NCBI GenBank assembly: GCA_903889815.1
Contig: CAISYX010000422.1
Location: 1 to 5,744, forward strand
DNA length: 5,744 bases
Direction of reading: 5' to 3'
Source: an uncultured Gammaproteobacteria bacterium
GTDB lineage: Bacteria; Pseudomonadota; Gammaproteobacteria; Pseudomonadales; Pseudohongiellaceae
This document shows, piece after piece, positions 1 through 5,744 of this stretch. The stretch's first letter is position 1. Each line of letters starts with the position of its first letter. Under the pieces are notes generated by a model. It had not been told where the DNA came from. It saw only the letters and a list, made by a program, of their open reading frames with translations, and made no database searches. The position numbers and the translations under genes were made by a program.

Positions 1-495
1 ATCTTTGCAGAGGCCTATCTGCTGGCCGAGAAGCTGCCAGGCGGCTCCCTGCGCCTGCAGGGCTATGAGGCGGAAATGAAGGTGCAGCTGACGGAGCAGG
101 GCGAATATGCCGCCGACTGGGGATTGCTGTTCGAGTTCGAGCGCGAGCGCAGCGAGAGCATCTCCGAGGCAGCCATTGCGGCGCTGGTCAGCCGGCAATG
201 GGGTGACTGGGTGGGCACGCTGAATCTGGGGGTGGAATACGAGTACGGGTCTGACATCGACAATGAAGTGGAGACGTTCATGTCGGCGCAATGGCGCTAC
301 AGGCTGCGCGAGACGCTGGAGCCCGGCATCGAACTCTATGCCGATCAGTTCACCCGAGGCATCGGCCCTGTGCTGACCGGGCTGCTTAGGAGCGCTGGCG
401 CACAGAAGTGGGCCTGGGAAGCTGGCATCATTCTGCCGCTCAACGATACGACGCCGGACTACACCTACCGATTTCTGCTGGAGTTCGAGTTCTAA
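1..495 (+). CDS. outer-membrane beta-barrel protein, 3' end only
   Basis: The reading frame is open from the first base of the window and ends at a TAA at 493-495. It is the last 164 codons of a gene whose start lies upstream. A Met codon at 76 is internal: no convincing Shine-Dalgarno precedes it and the frame continues upstream with the same protein character. The product is rich in alternating hydrophobic/polar, aromatic strands such as LNLGVEYEY, QWRYRL and GIELYAD. It finishes YRFLLEFEF, an amphipathic last strand with a C-terminal Phe, which is the recognition signature for BAM-dependent outer-membrane barrels. The lack of a long hydrophobic helix also fits a barrel. The specific family and any transported substrate are not recognisable. 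It lies 94 bp before the next gene, with a palindromic element in between, so it probably belongs to a different transcription unit. Confidence 0.75.
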   Translation: MFAEAYLLAEKLPGGSLRLQGYEAEMKVQLTEQGEYAADWGLLFEFERERSESISEAAIAALVSRQWGDWVGTLNLGVEYEYGSDIDNEVETFMSAQWRYRLRETLEPGIELYADQFTRGIGPVLTGLLRSAGAQKWAWEAGIILPLNDTTPDYTYRFLLEFEF

Positions 496-510
496 GACGC
501 GTTACATGGA

Positions 511-533
511 AGACTTAAGCTTGTCTTAAGTTT
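511..533 (+). repeat. short AT-rich inverted repeat after the barrel gene
   Basis: ACTTAAG at 513-519 is the exact reverse complement of CTTAAGT at 525-531, separated by the 5-nt loop CTTGT. An A-T pair and a G-T wobble could extend the stem outward. It lies 15 bases after the barrel gene's stop codon. The stem is AT-rich and is followed by only three Ts and then GCAAC, so it would be a poor intrinsic terminator. The symmetry follows largely from CTTAAG being its own reverse complement, so the same bases are better explained as a regulator site. Confidence 0.5.
514..530 (+). promoter_or_regulatory. PmrA-box-like element, CTTAAG-N5-CTTAAG
   Basis: Two identical hexamers, CTTAAG at 514-519 and 525-530, are separated by CTTGT, giving an 11-bp period (one helical turn). 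This is a full match to the PmrA (BasR) box described in enterics, YTTAAK-N5-YTTAAK; tandem half-sites spaced like this are typical of OmpR/PhoB-family response regulators. It lies 59 bp upstream of the start codon at 590. A weak -10-like TACTGT at 541-546 begins 10 bp after the box, a geometry suited to an activator whose downstream half-site replaces the -35. The -10 call is weak (3 of 6 bases). Another OmpR-family regulator could use the same site, and no pmrA gene is in the window. Confidence 0.55.
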
Positions 534-589
534 GCAACATTACTGTGTGGCGACATTCACTGCTGCTTGCGTAACAGGATCATGTCGCC

Positions 590-2413
590 ATGAACGGAAT
601 CACGCCATTTCGCAGTGTTCTGCTGACGCTGATTTTTGCCTTTTCCTTTCTTGTGTTTCTGGCATGGCCTGGTGCTGACAGCTTGCACTCGCGAGCCTTT
701 CTGCTGGTAGCGGCACTGGTGCAGGCGGTTCTGCTCAGCGGCCCTGTGCTGTTGCTCATGGCGCTGCATGCCCGCTTGCAACGCAGGGGCCACGATTCCC
801 GCCTGCTCGCTGTTGTCATCCACGCCCTGGCTCTGGTGACGATTGTCTTTCTGCTGGCCAACTACAAGTTGCAGCAGATGTTCGGTTTCTACTTCAACTA
901 TTTCGTGCTCAATCTTCTGCTCACCCCCGGTGGCATCGAGGCCATGGGGGTATCTGCCTCCACCAATGTGGCCCTTGGCATTGCGGTTGCAGGCATTGCC
1001 CTGTGCATGGCGCTGGTGGTGCGCTTTGTTCCGTTGGAGCGTGCGCTGCCACGCGGTCTTGAAAAGCTGCCACTCGTTCCAGTATTCGGCGTGCTGCTGG
1101 TGGCACAGGCGGGCTGGTATGCGTGGTCCGAATATCGCTACGACCGTGAAATACTGGCTACCGCAGACCGTATCGTCTGGTATGTTCCCGTGACCGCCCG
1201 CACGCTGCTGGAGGACGCGGGCTTCACTACCCAGCGCCCGGAACAGGATGACAGTGATCTGGCGGGAGTGTCCGGCAAAATCGATTATCCCGCGACACCG
1301 GAGGAGCAGTTCACGAAGCCTCTGAACATCGTCTGGCTGGTAGCTGAGTCCTGGCGTGCCGATGTGCTGACGCCAGAGATCATGCCCAATACCACGCGCT
1401 TCGCGCAGAAGTCGCAGCAGTTTCTGGAACACTACAGCGGCGGCAACGGCACGCGGATGGGCATGTTCTCGCAATTCTACGGGCTGTACGGCAGCTACTG
1501 GTTCGACTTCCTGAGCGCGACGCGTCCGCCGCTGATGATGGAGATGATCCGCCAGAATGGCTACGCGATGCAGGCCTACACCAGCTCGCGCTTTTCCTAT
1601 CCGGAGTTTGACAAGACCATCTTCGCGGGATTCGCCGACTCACAGCTCCAGTCCTTTACCGAGGGAGCCGGCTGGGAACGTGACCGCAAGAATGTGGGCG
1701 ACATGCTCCAGTTCATCGAGTCTGCCAAGGCGCCATTCTTCTCGTTCATGTTCTTCGAATCGGCGCATGCCAACTACTATTTTCCGGACGAGAGCGTGAT
1801 CGAGCCGGACTTCATCGAAGACTTCAACTACCTGACGGTGGACATCGAGAACAGCATTGAGCGCATCCGCGCACGCTATATCAACGCAACGCACCATCTG
1901 GACAGCCAGCTCGGGCGGGTATTCGACGCCCTGGAAGCGCAAGGCCTGCTGGACAGTACAATCGTGATCGTGACCGGCGACCATGGCGAGGAATTCATGG
2001 AGAACGGTCGCTGGGGCCACAACTCCACGTTCAGCCAGGAGCAGATCCGCGTGCCCCTGCTGGTGCATTTGCCTGGTCAGGCCGCAGGCAAGGTGGCGCA
2101 AATGACGAGTCATCTCGATCTGCCCGCCACGGTGCTCGCAGCACTGGGCGTGGACATTGACCCGGCGACTTACAGTTATGGCAGCAACCTGCTCGCGGCA
2201 GGCTATGCCCGCGACTACACCGTGGCCAGCGACTGGCATGGCAACACGCTGATCACGCCAGACGTGAAGATGGTGTTCAGCAAGAAGGGCGCCGCCTATG
2301 ACGATGGCACCACGACGCTGGAAGACGAACCTGTCGATATCGGCAGTGTTGGCGTGGCGTACCGCAATTCCCTGAATCTGTTCGCGCGGGAACTCGCGCG
2401 CTTTTATCACTAG
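590..2413 (+). CDS. YejM/PbgA-type inner-membrane sulfatase-superfamily protein (DUF3413 + sulfatase)
   Basis: The 607-residue product has the architecture of E. coli YejM/PbgA/LapC (586 residues), an inner-membrane regulator of LPS synthesis. About five hydrophobic segments lie near residues 9-26, 36-58, 72-90, 125-146 and 159-179. A linker and a periplasmic alkaline-phosphatase/sulfatase-fold domain follow from about 245. Local matches to YejM, compared from memory, include the pre-domain stretch VPVTARTLLEDAGF and the nucleophile region GNGTRMGMFSQFYGLYGSYW. Residues visible for a metal centre are Glu253 (AESW), Thr288 (GNGT), Asp464 and His465 (GDHGEE), with His393 and His477 (WGHNS) nearby. 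This is the quartet used by LtaS-like phosphotransferases, whereas E. coli YejM lacks the DHG motif. The enzyme may therefore be active, but on which substrate (phospholipid, lipid A or other) is unknown. The start at 590 has AGGA at 576-579, 10 bp upstream. It is the first gene of a tight three-gene unit. A phosphoethanolamine transferase is a less likely alternative because the N-terminus matches DUF3413. Confidence 0.85.
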   Translation: MNGITPFRSVLLTLIFAFSFLVFLAWPGADSLHSRAFLLVAALVQAVLLSGPVLLLMALHARLQRRGHDSRLLAVVIHALALVTIVFLLANYKLQQMFGFYFNYFVLNLLLTPGGIEAMGVSASTNVALGIAVAGIALCMALVVRFVPLERALPRGLEKLPLVPVFGVLLVAQAGWYAWSEYRYDREILATADRIVWYVPVTARTLLEDAGFTTQRPEQDDSDLAGVSGKIDYPATPEEQFTKPLNIVWLVAESWRADVLTPEIMPNTTRFAQKSQQFLEHYSGGNGTRMGMFSQFYGLYGSYWFDFLSATRPPLMMEMIRQNGYAMQAYTSSRFSYPEFDKTIFAGFADSQLQSFTEGAGWERDRKNVGDMLQFIESAKAPFFSFMFFESAHANYYFPDESVIEPDFIEDFNYLTVDIENSIERIRARYINATHHLDSQLGRVFDALEAQGLLDSTIVIVTGDHGEEFMENGRWGHNSTFSQEQIRVPLLVHLPGQAAGKVAQMTSHLDLPATVLAALGVDIDPATYSYGSNLLAAGYARDYTVASDWHGNTLITPDVKMVFSKKGAAYDDGTTTLEDEPVDIGSVGVAYRNSLNLFARELARFYH

Positions 2414-2416
2414 GAG
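2412..2416 (+). promoter_or_regulatory. Shine-Dalgarno AGGAG overlapping the upstream stop codon
   Basis: AGGAG shares two bases with the TAG stop of the hydrolase gene (2411-2413) and sits 5 bp before the ATG at 2422. It fixes the kinase start and suggests translational coupling between the two genes. Confidence 0.75.
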
Positions 2417-2421
2417 CCCCG

Positions 2422-3216
2422 ATGTTCTTTCTGCCCACACTGCCATTTGCGGAGGGCCGACACCCGCTGCAGGTGCGCTATGGCACGCTGAGCGTCATCC
2501 TGCAGCAGGCGGGTCTCGACAGCTTCGAAGCGCTCTGGGAGGTTCCCCACATTTTTGTCGAACCAATCAATCGCCGTCGTGGCGGCTGGAGTGGTGTAAG
2601 CAAGCTCACGCTGCCCGACGAAAAAGGGTGCTCTGGCACCTGGTATCTCAAACGGCAGGAACAGCAGAAACGCTATTCTCTGCGCTACCCGCTGGGCGCA
2701 CCCACTTTCCGCTACGAAGTCGATGCCTTGCGGCTGGGCCTGGAGCTGCACTGGCCTGCCGTACAGTTGCAGGCCTTCGGTATCTGCAACAGCCAGGGTC
2801 GGCAGCGCGCGGTGCTGCTGACCCGTGCAATAGAGCTGCCTTCTCTTGAAAGCTTTCACTACAACACAGCGCCGCTGCGCCAACAGCCTGAGTTGCTGTC
2901 ACGTGTGGGCGAGCAGTTGCTGGCAATGCATTCGAGCGGCTGGCAACACGGGGCATTGTTTCCTTGTCACATGTTCGTCGACGCCGATACTGGCGACATG
3001 CAACTGATCGACTTTGAGCGCGCACGCAAGCGCTCGACGGCAGTGGATGCAGCCTGTGCTGATCTTGTGCAGTTGCTGCGCCGGGCTGACTGGCTCACGC
3101 CGGATCTGCTGAGTGCGCTGCTGCGTCCCTACTGCGAGCTGGCACCACGCGTCATCGCGCAGCTGTCCAGTCGCTTTCCTTTTCTAATTCCAGCCCTCAA
3201 GGAGTCCCGCGCATGA
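2422..3216 (+). CDS. LPS-kinase-like protein (InaA/WaaP, Kdo-kinase family), possibly catalytically altered
   Basis: The 264-residue soluble protein has the layout of the small bacterial LPS kinases (Pfam Kdo/WaaP, InaA-like). YLKRQE at 75-80 supplies the ATP-anchoring Lys77. RYEVDAL (97-103) offers the helix-C Glu99. A hinge-like stretch AVLLTRAIELPSLESF follows at 130-145. The catalytic-loop equivalent is WQHGALFPCHMFV (174-186), and LIDFERAR (195-202) carries the metal-binding Asp197 of the DFG-like motif. Aligned by eye to WaaP (HRDCYICH), the catalytic Asp position is Ala178 here. Either the family uses another residue or this is a pseudokinase. WaaP phosphorylates heptose in the LPS inner core; the substrate here is unknown. 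The gene starts 8 bp after the membrane hydrolase gene and overlaps the methyltransferase by 4 bp, so a shared envelope task is likely. Family call good, activity uncertain. Confidence 0.8.
   Translation: MFFLPTLPFAEGRHPLQVRYGTLSVILQQAGLDSFEALWEVPHIFVEPINRRRGGWSGVSKLTLPDEKGCSGTWYLKRQEQQKRYSLRYPLGAPTFRYEVDALRLGLELHWPAVQLQAFGICNSQGRQRAVLLTRAIELPSLESFHYNTAPLRQQPELLSRVGEQLLAMHSSGWQHGALFPCHMFVDADTGDMQLIDFERARKRSTAVDAACADLVQLLRRADWLTPDLLSALLRPYCELAPRVIAQLSSRFPFLIPALKESRA
3199..3204 (+). promoter_or_regulatory. Shine-Dalgarno AAGGAG inside the kinase gene
   Basis: AAGGAG lies 8 bp before the ATG at 3213, within the last codons of the kinase gene. With the ATGA overlap (stop TGA 3214-3216, start ATG 3213-3215) it fixes the methyltransferase start and points to stop-restart coupling. 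Confidence 0.8.
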
Positions 3217-3848
3217 CGGACGACATCAGTTACGCACGCGTCAAATTCGACGCTGAATCAGCACGCACCTATAGCCAGCGCAAGAACGGCAAACATCGGC
3301 AGGAAATGGCGATGATTGAAGACGCCATGCGCCATGTGCAGGGTGTCACACGGATGCTGGACGCCCCGTGCGGGGTAGGCCGTGCTGCCATCTGGCTGGC
3401 ACAGCAGGGCATCAACGTGACGGGTGTGGATCTTGGCGATGCAGCACTGCATCTCGCCGCCACGCTGGCATCCGCAGCGGGTGTGCAGGTGGCCTTCGAG
3501 CGGCAGGATATTTTCGATCTGCCCTATTCCGACAAGGCCTTCGATGCCACCTTGTGCTTTCGTCTGCTGCACCACTTCGAGAGCCCGGCTCTGCGCAGTC
3601 GCTTGATCAATGAGTTGTGCCGGGTGAGCGGAAAGTACGTGCTGATCTCGCGCATCAGCCCTGTTTCGGTGACTTCACTACGCCGTCGGCTGCGCTTTCT
3701 GATGAGTGGCAAAGCCATCAAGCAATACCCGGTTTCAGCCCGGGAACTGCACGCCGAACTGGCTCGAAACGGGTTCGAACCGGTCGCGCAGACAGGCCGT
3801 TTTGCCCTGTTTCACTCGCTGCAACTGCAGGTGTACAGGAAGAAATGA
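3213..3848 (+). CDS. class I SAM-dependent methyltransferase
   Basis: The 211-residue product is a compact Rossmann-fold methyltransferase of the UbiE/Methyltransf_11-25 kind. Motif I is MLDAPCGVGR (48-57), which holds the SAM carboxypropyl side. The acidic residue after strand 2 is Asp73 in VTGVDLG. ERQDIFDLPY (96-105) carries the adenine-contacting acidic pair. Motif IV-like FDATLCFRLLHHF is at 110-122 and is followed by VLISRIS (143-149). There is no signal peptide or membrane segment, so it acts in the cytoplasm. A basic stretch with SLRRRLRFLM (155-164) may contact a negatively charged substrate or membrane, but this is speculative. The substrate cannot be read from the sequence. It is the last gene of the unit, starting inside the end of the kinase-like gene. 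Candidates include an LPS or lipid intermediate, by context only. Its last codons contain the guaB -35 element. Confidence 0.85.
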   Translation: MTDDISYARVKFDAESARTYSQRKNGKHRQEMAMIEDAMRHVQGVTRMLDAPCGVGRAAIWLAQQGINVTGVDLGDAALHLAATLASAAGVQVAFERQDIFDLPYSDKAFDATLCFRLLHHFESPALRSRLINELCRVSGKYVLISRISPVSVTSLRRRLRFLMSGKAIKQYPVSARELHAELARNGFEPVAQTGRFALFHSLQLQVYRKK

Positions 3849-3860
3849 GGTCTGTATACT
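3832..3860 (+). promoter_or_regulatory. sigma70-like promoter of guaB(A)
   Basis: TGTACA at 3832-3837 (4 of 6 to TTGACA) and TATACT at 3855-3860 (5 of 6 to TATAAT) are separated by exactly 17 bp. Transcription would start near 3867, leaving a leader of about 22 nt before the guaB ATG. The bases just after the -10 are CGCG, a GC-rich discriminator of the sort found at stringently controlled promoters; E. coli guaBA is known to be growth-rate and stringently regulated. No PurR-like operator was recognised by eye. Confidence 0.65.
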
Positions 3861-3888
3861 CGCGTTTTTGTTAATACGTGGAAATCTT

Positions 3889-5358
3889 ATGTTACGCATT
3901 GCTGAAGAAGCTTTGACATTCGATGACGTTCTTCTTGTGCCGGCACACTCCACCGTGCTCCCCAAAATGGTCAGTCTCAAGACGCAGCTGACCGCGTCAA
4001 TCTCCCTGAATATCCCCATGATTTCCGCTGCAATGGACACGGTGACAGAGGCGCGCCTCGCAATTGCCATGGCCCAGGAAGGCGGTCTCGGGGTCATCCA
4101 CAAGAGCATGACGATCGAGCAACAGGCTCGCGAAGTCCGTGTAGTCAAGAAATACGAAAGCGGCGTAGTAAAGGACCCCATCACCATTGCTCCCACCGCC
4201 ACCATCCGCGAACTGATCGCGCTGATGCGCGAGAACGACATCTCCGGCATGCCGGTGGTCGAGGGCACCAATCTGGTGGGGATCGTCACCAGTCGTGACG
4301 TGCGCTTTGAAACCAATTACGAAGCCCCCGTTGCTGCCATCATGACGCCGCGCAAAGACCTGGTGACCGTCAAGGAAAACTTCACGAATCAGGAAGTCAA
4401 AGACCTGCTGCACACGCACCGTATCGAGAAGATTCTGGTGGTCAACGATGCCTTCGAGCTGCGCGGTCTGATTACCCTCAAGGACATCCGCAAGTCGGAA
4501 GACTACCCCAATGCCTGCAAGGATCAGTTTGGTCGCCTGCGTGTAGCCGCTGCCGTGGGCACTGGCGCCGATACACCAGCCCGTGTGGCGGCCGTCGTGG
4601 AAGCCGGCGTCGATGTGATCGTGGTGGACACCGCCCACGGCCACTCCCAGGGCGTGCTCGATCAGGTGCGCCGAATCAAGGGGCTGTATCCGCATATCCC
4701 CGTGATCGGCGGCAATATTGCCACGGCTGAAGCGGCGAAGGATCTGGCAGCAGCAGGAGCGGATGCCGTGAAGGTCGGCATCGGCCCGGGCTCCATCTGC
4801 ACCACCCGCATAGTGACCGGCGTCGGTGTGCCGCAAATGACGGCCGTCTCGAATGTGGCCGAAGCGCTCAAAGGCACCAATGTCTGCATCATCTCCGACG
4901 GTGGCATCCGCTTCTCCGGCGATATTGCCAAGGTGATTGCGGCCGGCGCCCACGTGGTGATGATCGGCAGCCTGCTGGCGGGCTCCGAAGAAGCGCCGGG
5001 CGAAGTCGAACTGTTCCAGGGCCGCAGCTACAAGGCTTACCGCGGCATGGGCTCGCTGGGTGCCATGTCGTCCTCACAGGGTTCCAGTGACCGCTACTTC
5101 CAGGATGCCGGTTCAGGAGCCGAGAAGCTCGTCCCCGAAGGCATCGAAGGTCGCGTGCCCTACAAGGGTCCGATGTCTGCCATCGTGCATCAGCTGATGG
5201 GCGGCGTGCGTTCCAGCATGGGCTACACCGGTTGCGAGACCATCCAGCAGATGCGCACCAAGCCGCAGTTCGTGAAGATCACCTCCTCCGGCATGAGTGA
5301 AAGTCACGTGCACGACGTCAGCATCACCAAGGAAGCGCCGAACTACCGCATGAGCTGA
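3889..5358 (+). CDS. guaB: inosine-5'-monophosphate dehydrogenase
   Basis: GuaB oxidises IMP to XMP with NAD+, the first committed step of GMP synthesis, in the cytoplasm as an oligomer. The start MLRIAEEALTFDDVLL at 3889 gives 489 residues, essentially the E. coli length (488). The frame is open further upstream, but that part lies in the methyltransferase gene and before the promoter, so it is not coding. The (beta/alpha)8 barrel is interrupted by two CBS domains at about residues 93-205, which usually bind adenine/guanine nucleotides for allosteric control. Catalytic Cys304 is in GPGSICTTR, the NAD-side motif is VVDTAHG (246-251), the phosphate-binding region is SDGGIRFSGD (336-345), and the flap dyad Arg402-Tyr403 lies in SSDRYF. 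SEEAPGE (366-372) is a family hallmark. A weak GGAA at 3880-3883 serves as ribosome site. All key residues are present. guaA follows after 65 bp. Confidence 0.98.
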   Translation: MLRIAEEALTFDDVLLVPAHSTVLPKMVSLKTQLTASISLNIPMISAAMDTVTEARLAIAMAQEGGLGVIHKSMTIEQQAREVRVVKKYESGVVKDPITIAPTATIRELIALMRENDISGMPVVEGTNLVGIVTSRDVRFETNYEAPVAAIMTPRKDLVTVKENFTNQEVKDLLHTHRIEKILVVNDAFELRGLITLKDIRKSEDYPNACKDQFGRLRVAAAVGTGADTPARVAAVVEAGVDVIVVDTAHGHSQGVLDQVRRIKGLYPHIPVIGGNIATAEAAKDLAAAGADAVKVGIGPGSICTTRIVTGVGVPQMTAVSNVAEALKGTNVCIISDGGIRFSGDIAKVIAAGAHVVMIGSLLAGSEEAPGEVELFQGRSYKAYRGMGSLGAMSSSQGSSDRYFQDAGSGAEKLVPEGIEGRVPYKGPMSAIVHQLMGGVRSSMGYTGCETIQQMRTKPQFVKITSSGMSESHVHDVSITKEAPNYRMS

Positions 5359-5423
5359 GTGCTCGTGCGGCCCGTTCGCCCCTTTCGATCCGCCATCACG
5401 CACCATCATCAAGACAGCAGAGC

Positions 5424-5744
5424 ATGAGCAGCAGAGACATTCACAGCCAGAAAATTCTCATTCTGGATTTCGGTTCCCAATACACCCAGCTGATCGCGCG
5501 CCGCGTGCGCGAGCTCGGCGTCTATTGCGAGATCTGGGCCTGGGACAACGCCAGTGCTGACGACATCAGGGGCTTCAAGGCCCTAGGCATCATCCTCTCC
5601 GGTTCGCCGGAAAGCACGACCGAGGCCGATTCACCCCGCGCGCCAGCGTTCCTGTTTGAAGGCGACCTGCCACTGCTCGGCATCTGTTACGGCATGCAGA
5701 CCATGGCCATGCAGATGGGGGGCAAGGTGGAAGCGTCTGACAAG
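5424..5744 (+). CDS. guaA: GMP synthase (glutamine-hydrolysing), 5' part
   Basis: GuaA aminates XMP to GMP using glutamine and ATP and follows GuaB in the pathway. Only the first 107 codons are in the window; the E. coli enzyme has 525 residues. What is seen is the start of the class I glutamine amidotransferase domain: ILILDFGSQYTQLIARR (11-27), then IILSGSPESTTE (56-67), then the nucleophile elbow GICYGMQTMAMQ (86-97) with Cys88, equivalent to E. coli Cys86. The GATase His/Glu and the ATP-pyrophosphatase domain lie beyond the window. Residue 61 is Ser where E. coli has Gly59, the oxyanion-hole residue. The start at 5424 gives the usual short N-terminus before the first strand. The ribosome site is weak (AGAG at 5419-5422). 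The 65-bp gap after guaB holds no obvious terminator or promoter, so a guaBA transcript is expected. Confidence 0.97.
   Translation, partial: MSSRDIHSQKILILDFGSQYTQLIARRVRELGVYCEIWAWDNASADDIRGFKALGIILSGSPESTTEADSPRAPAFLFEGDLPLLGICYGMQTMAMQMGGKVEASDK

Noticed and set aside
557..1474. Long open frame on the minus strand opposite the YejM-like gene
   Set aside because: Its translation is rich in Gln, His and Arg with no domain or membrane pattern, and it lies fully antisense to a well-supported gene, as expected for a shadow frame in GC-rich DNA.
1640..2446. Minus-strand open frame across the end of the hydrolase gene
   Set aside because: It has a low-complexity His/Arg/Val-rich composition without a recognisable motif, and crosses the junction of two real genes.
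3772..3781. GGTTCGAACC palindrome resembling a tRNA T-arm
   Set aside because: It lies inside the methyltransferase reading frame and no acceptor, D or anticodon stems can be drawn around it, so it is not a tRNA or an attachment site on present evidence.
3864..3869. Run of Ts before guaB as a possible terminator for the upstream operon
   Set aside because: No GC-rich hairpin precedes the T run; these bases are better read as the start of the guaB leader.
3997..4953. Long minus-strand open frame opposite guaB
   Set aside because: It is antisense to one of the most conserved genes in the window; the His/Gly/Asp-rich translation is the mirror of guaB codons.
5359..5423. Possible terminator, promoter or riboswitch between guaB and guaA
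   Set aside because: The 65 bp show no stable stem-loop with a T run, no convincing -10/-35 pair and are too short for a known riboswitch; only CATCA-like repeats are visible, which look like chance.

Overview
This looks like chromosomal DNA from a moderately GC-rich gammaproteobacterium. The support is the E. coli-like GuaB and GuaA, a DUF3413/YejM-type envelope protein, an InaA/WaaP-like kinase fold and an outer-membrane barrel ending in Phe. No genus can be assigned from the window alone. All recognisable genes are on the + strand. There is no sign of a mobile element, CRISPR array, or tRNA or rRNA gene.

Layout: (1) Bases 1-495 hold the 3' end of an outer-membrane beta-barrel gene that begins before the window. 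(2) Bases 496-589 are a short, visibly AT-richer spacer. It carries a perfect CTTAAG-N5-CTTAAG element at 514-530, which matches the known PmrA box pattern YTTAAK-N5-YTTAAK. (3) Bases 590-3848 hold a tight three-gene unit: a five-TM, membrane-anchored sulfatase/phosphotransferase-superfamily protein of the YejM/PbgA type, a small LPS-kinase-like (InaA/Kdo family) protein, and a class I SAM methyltransferase. The first two genes are 8 bp apart and the last two overlap by 4 bp (ATGA). (4) Bases 3889-5358 hold guaB (IMP dehydrogenase), preceded by its own sigma70-like promoter, which overlaps the end of the methyltransferase gene. (5) guaA (GMP synthase) starts at 5424 and runs off the window after 107 codons.

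GuaB and GuaA form the classic guaBA unit that converts IMP to XMP and then GMP. The three genes before it read as a candidate cell-envelope or LPS-modifying operon. The hydrolase keeps the Glu/Thr/Asp/His metal and nucleophile set that E. coli YejM has largely lost. In the kinase-like protein, Ala stands where the HRD catalytic Asp would be. The substrate of the methyltransferase is unknown. The PmrA-like element upstream fits an envelope role, since PmrA controls lipid A modification genes in enterics. That link is an inference from sequence, not a demonstrated regulation.
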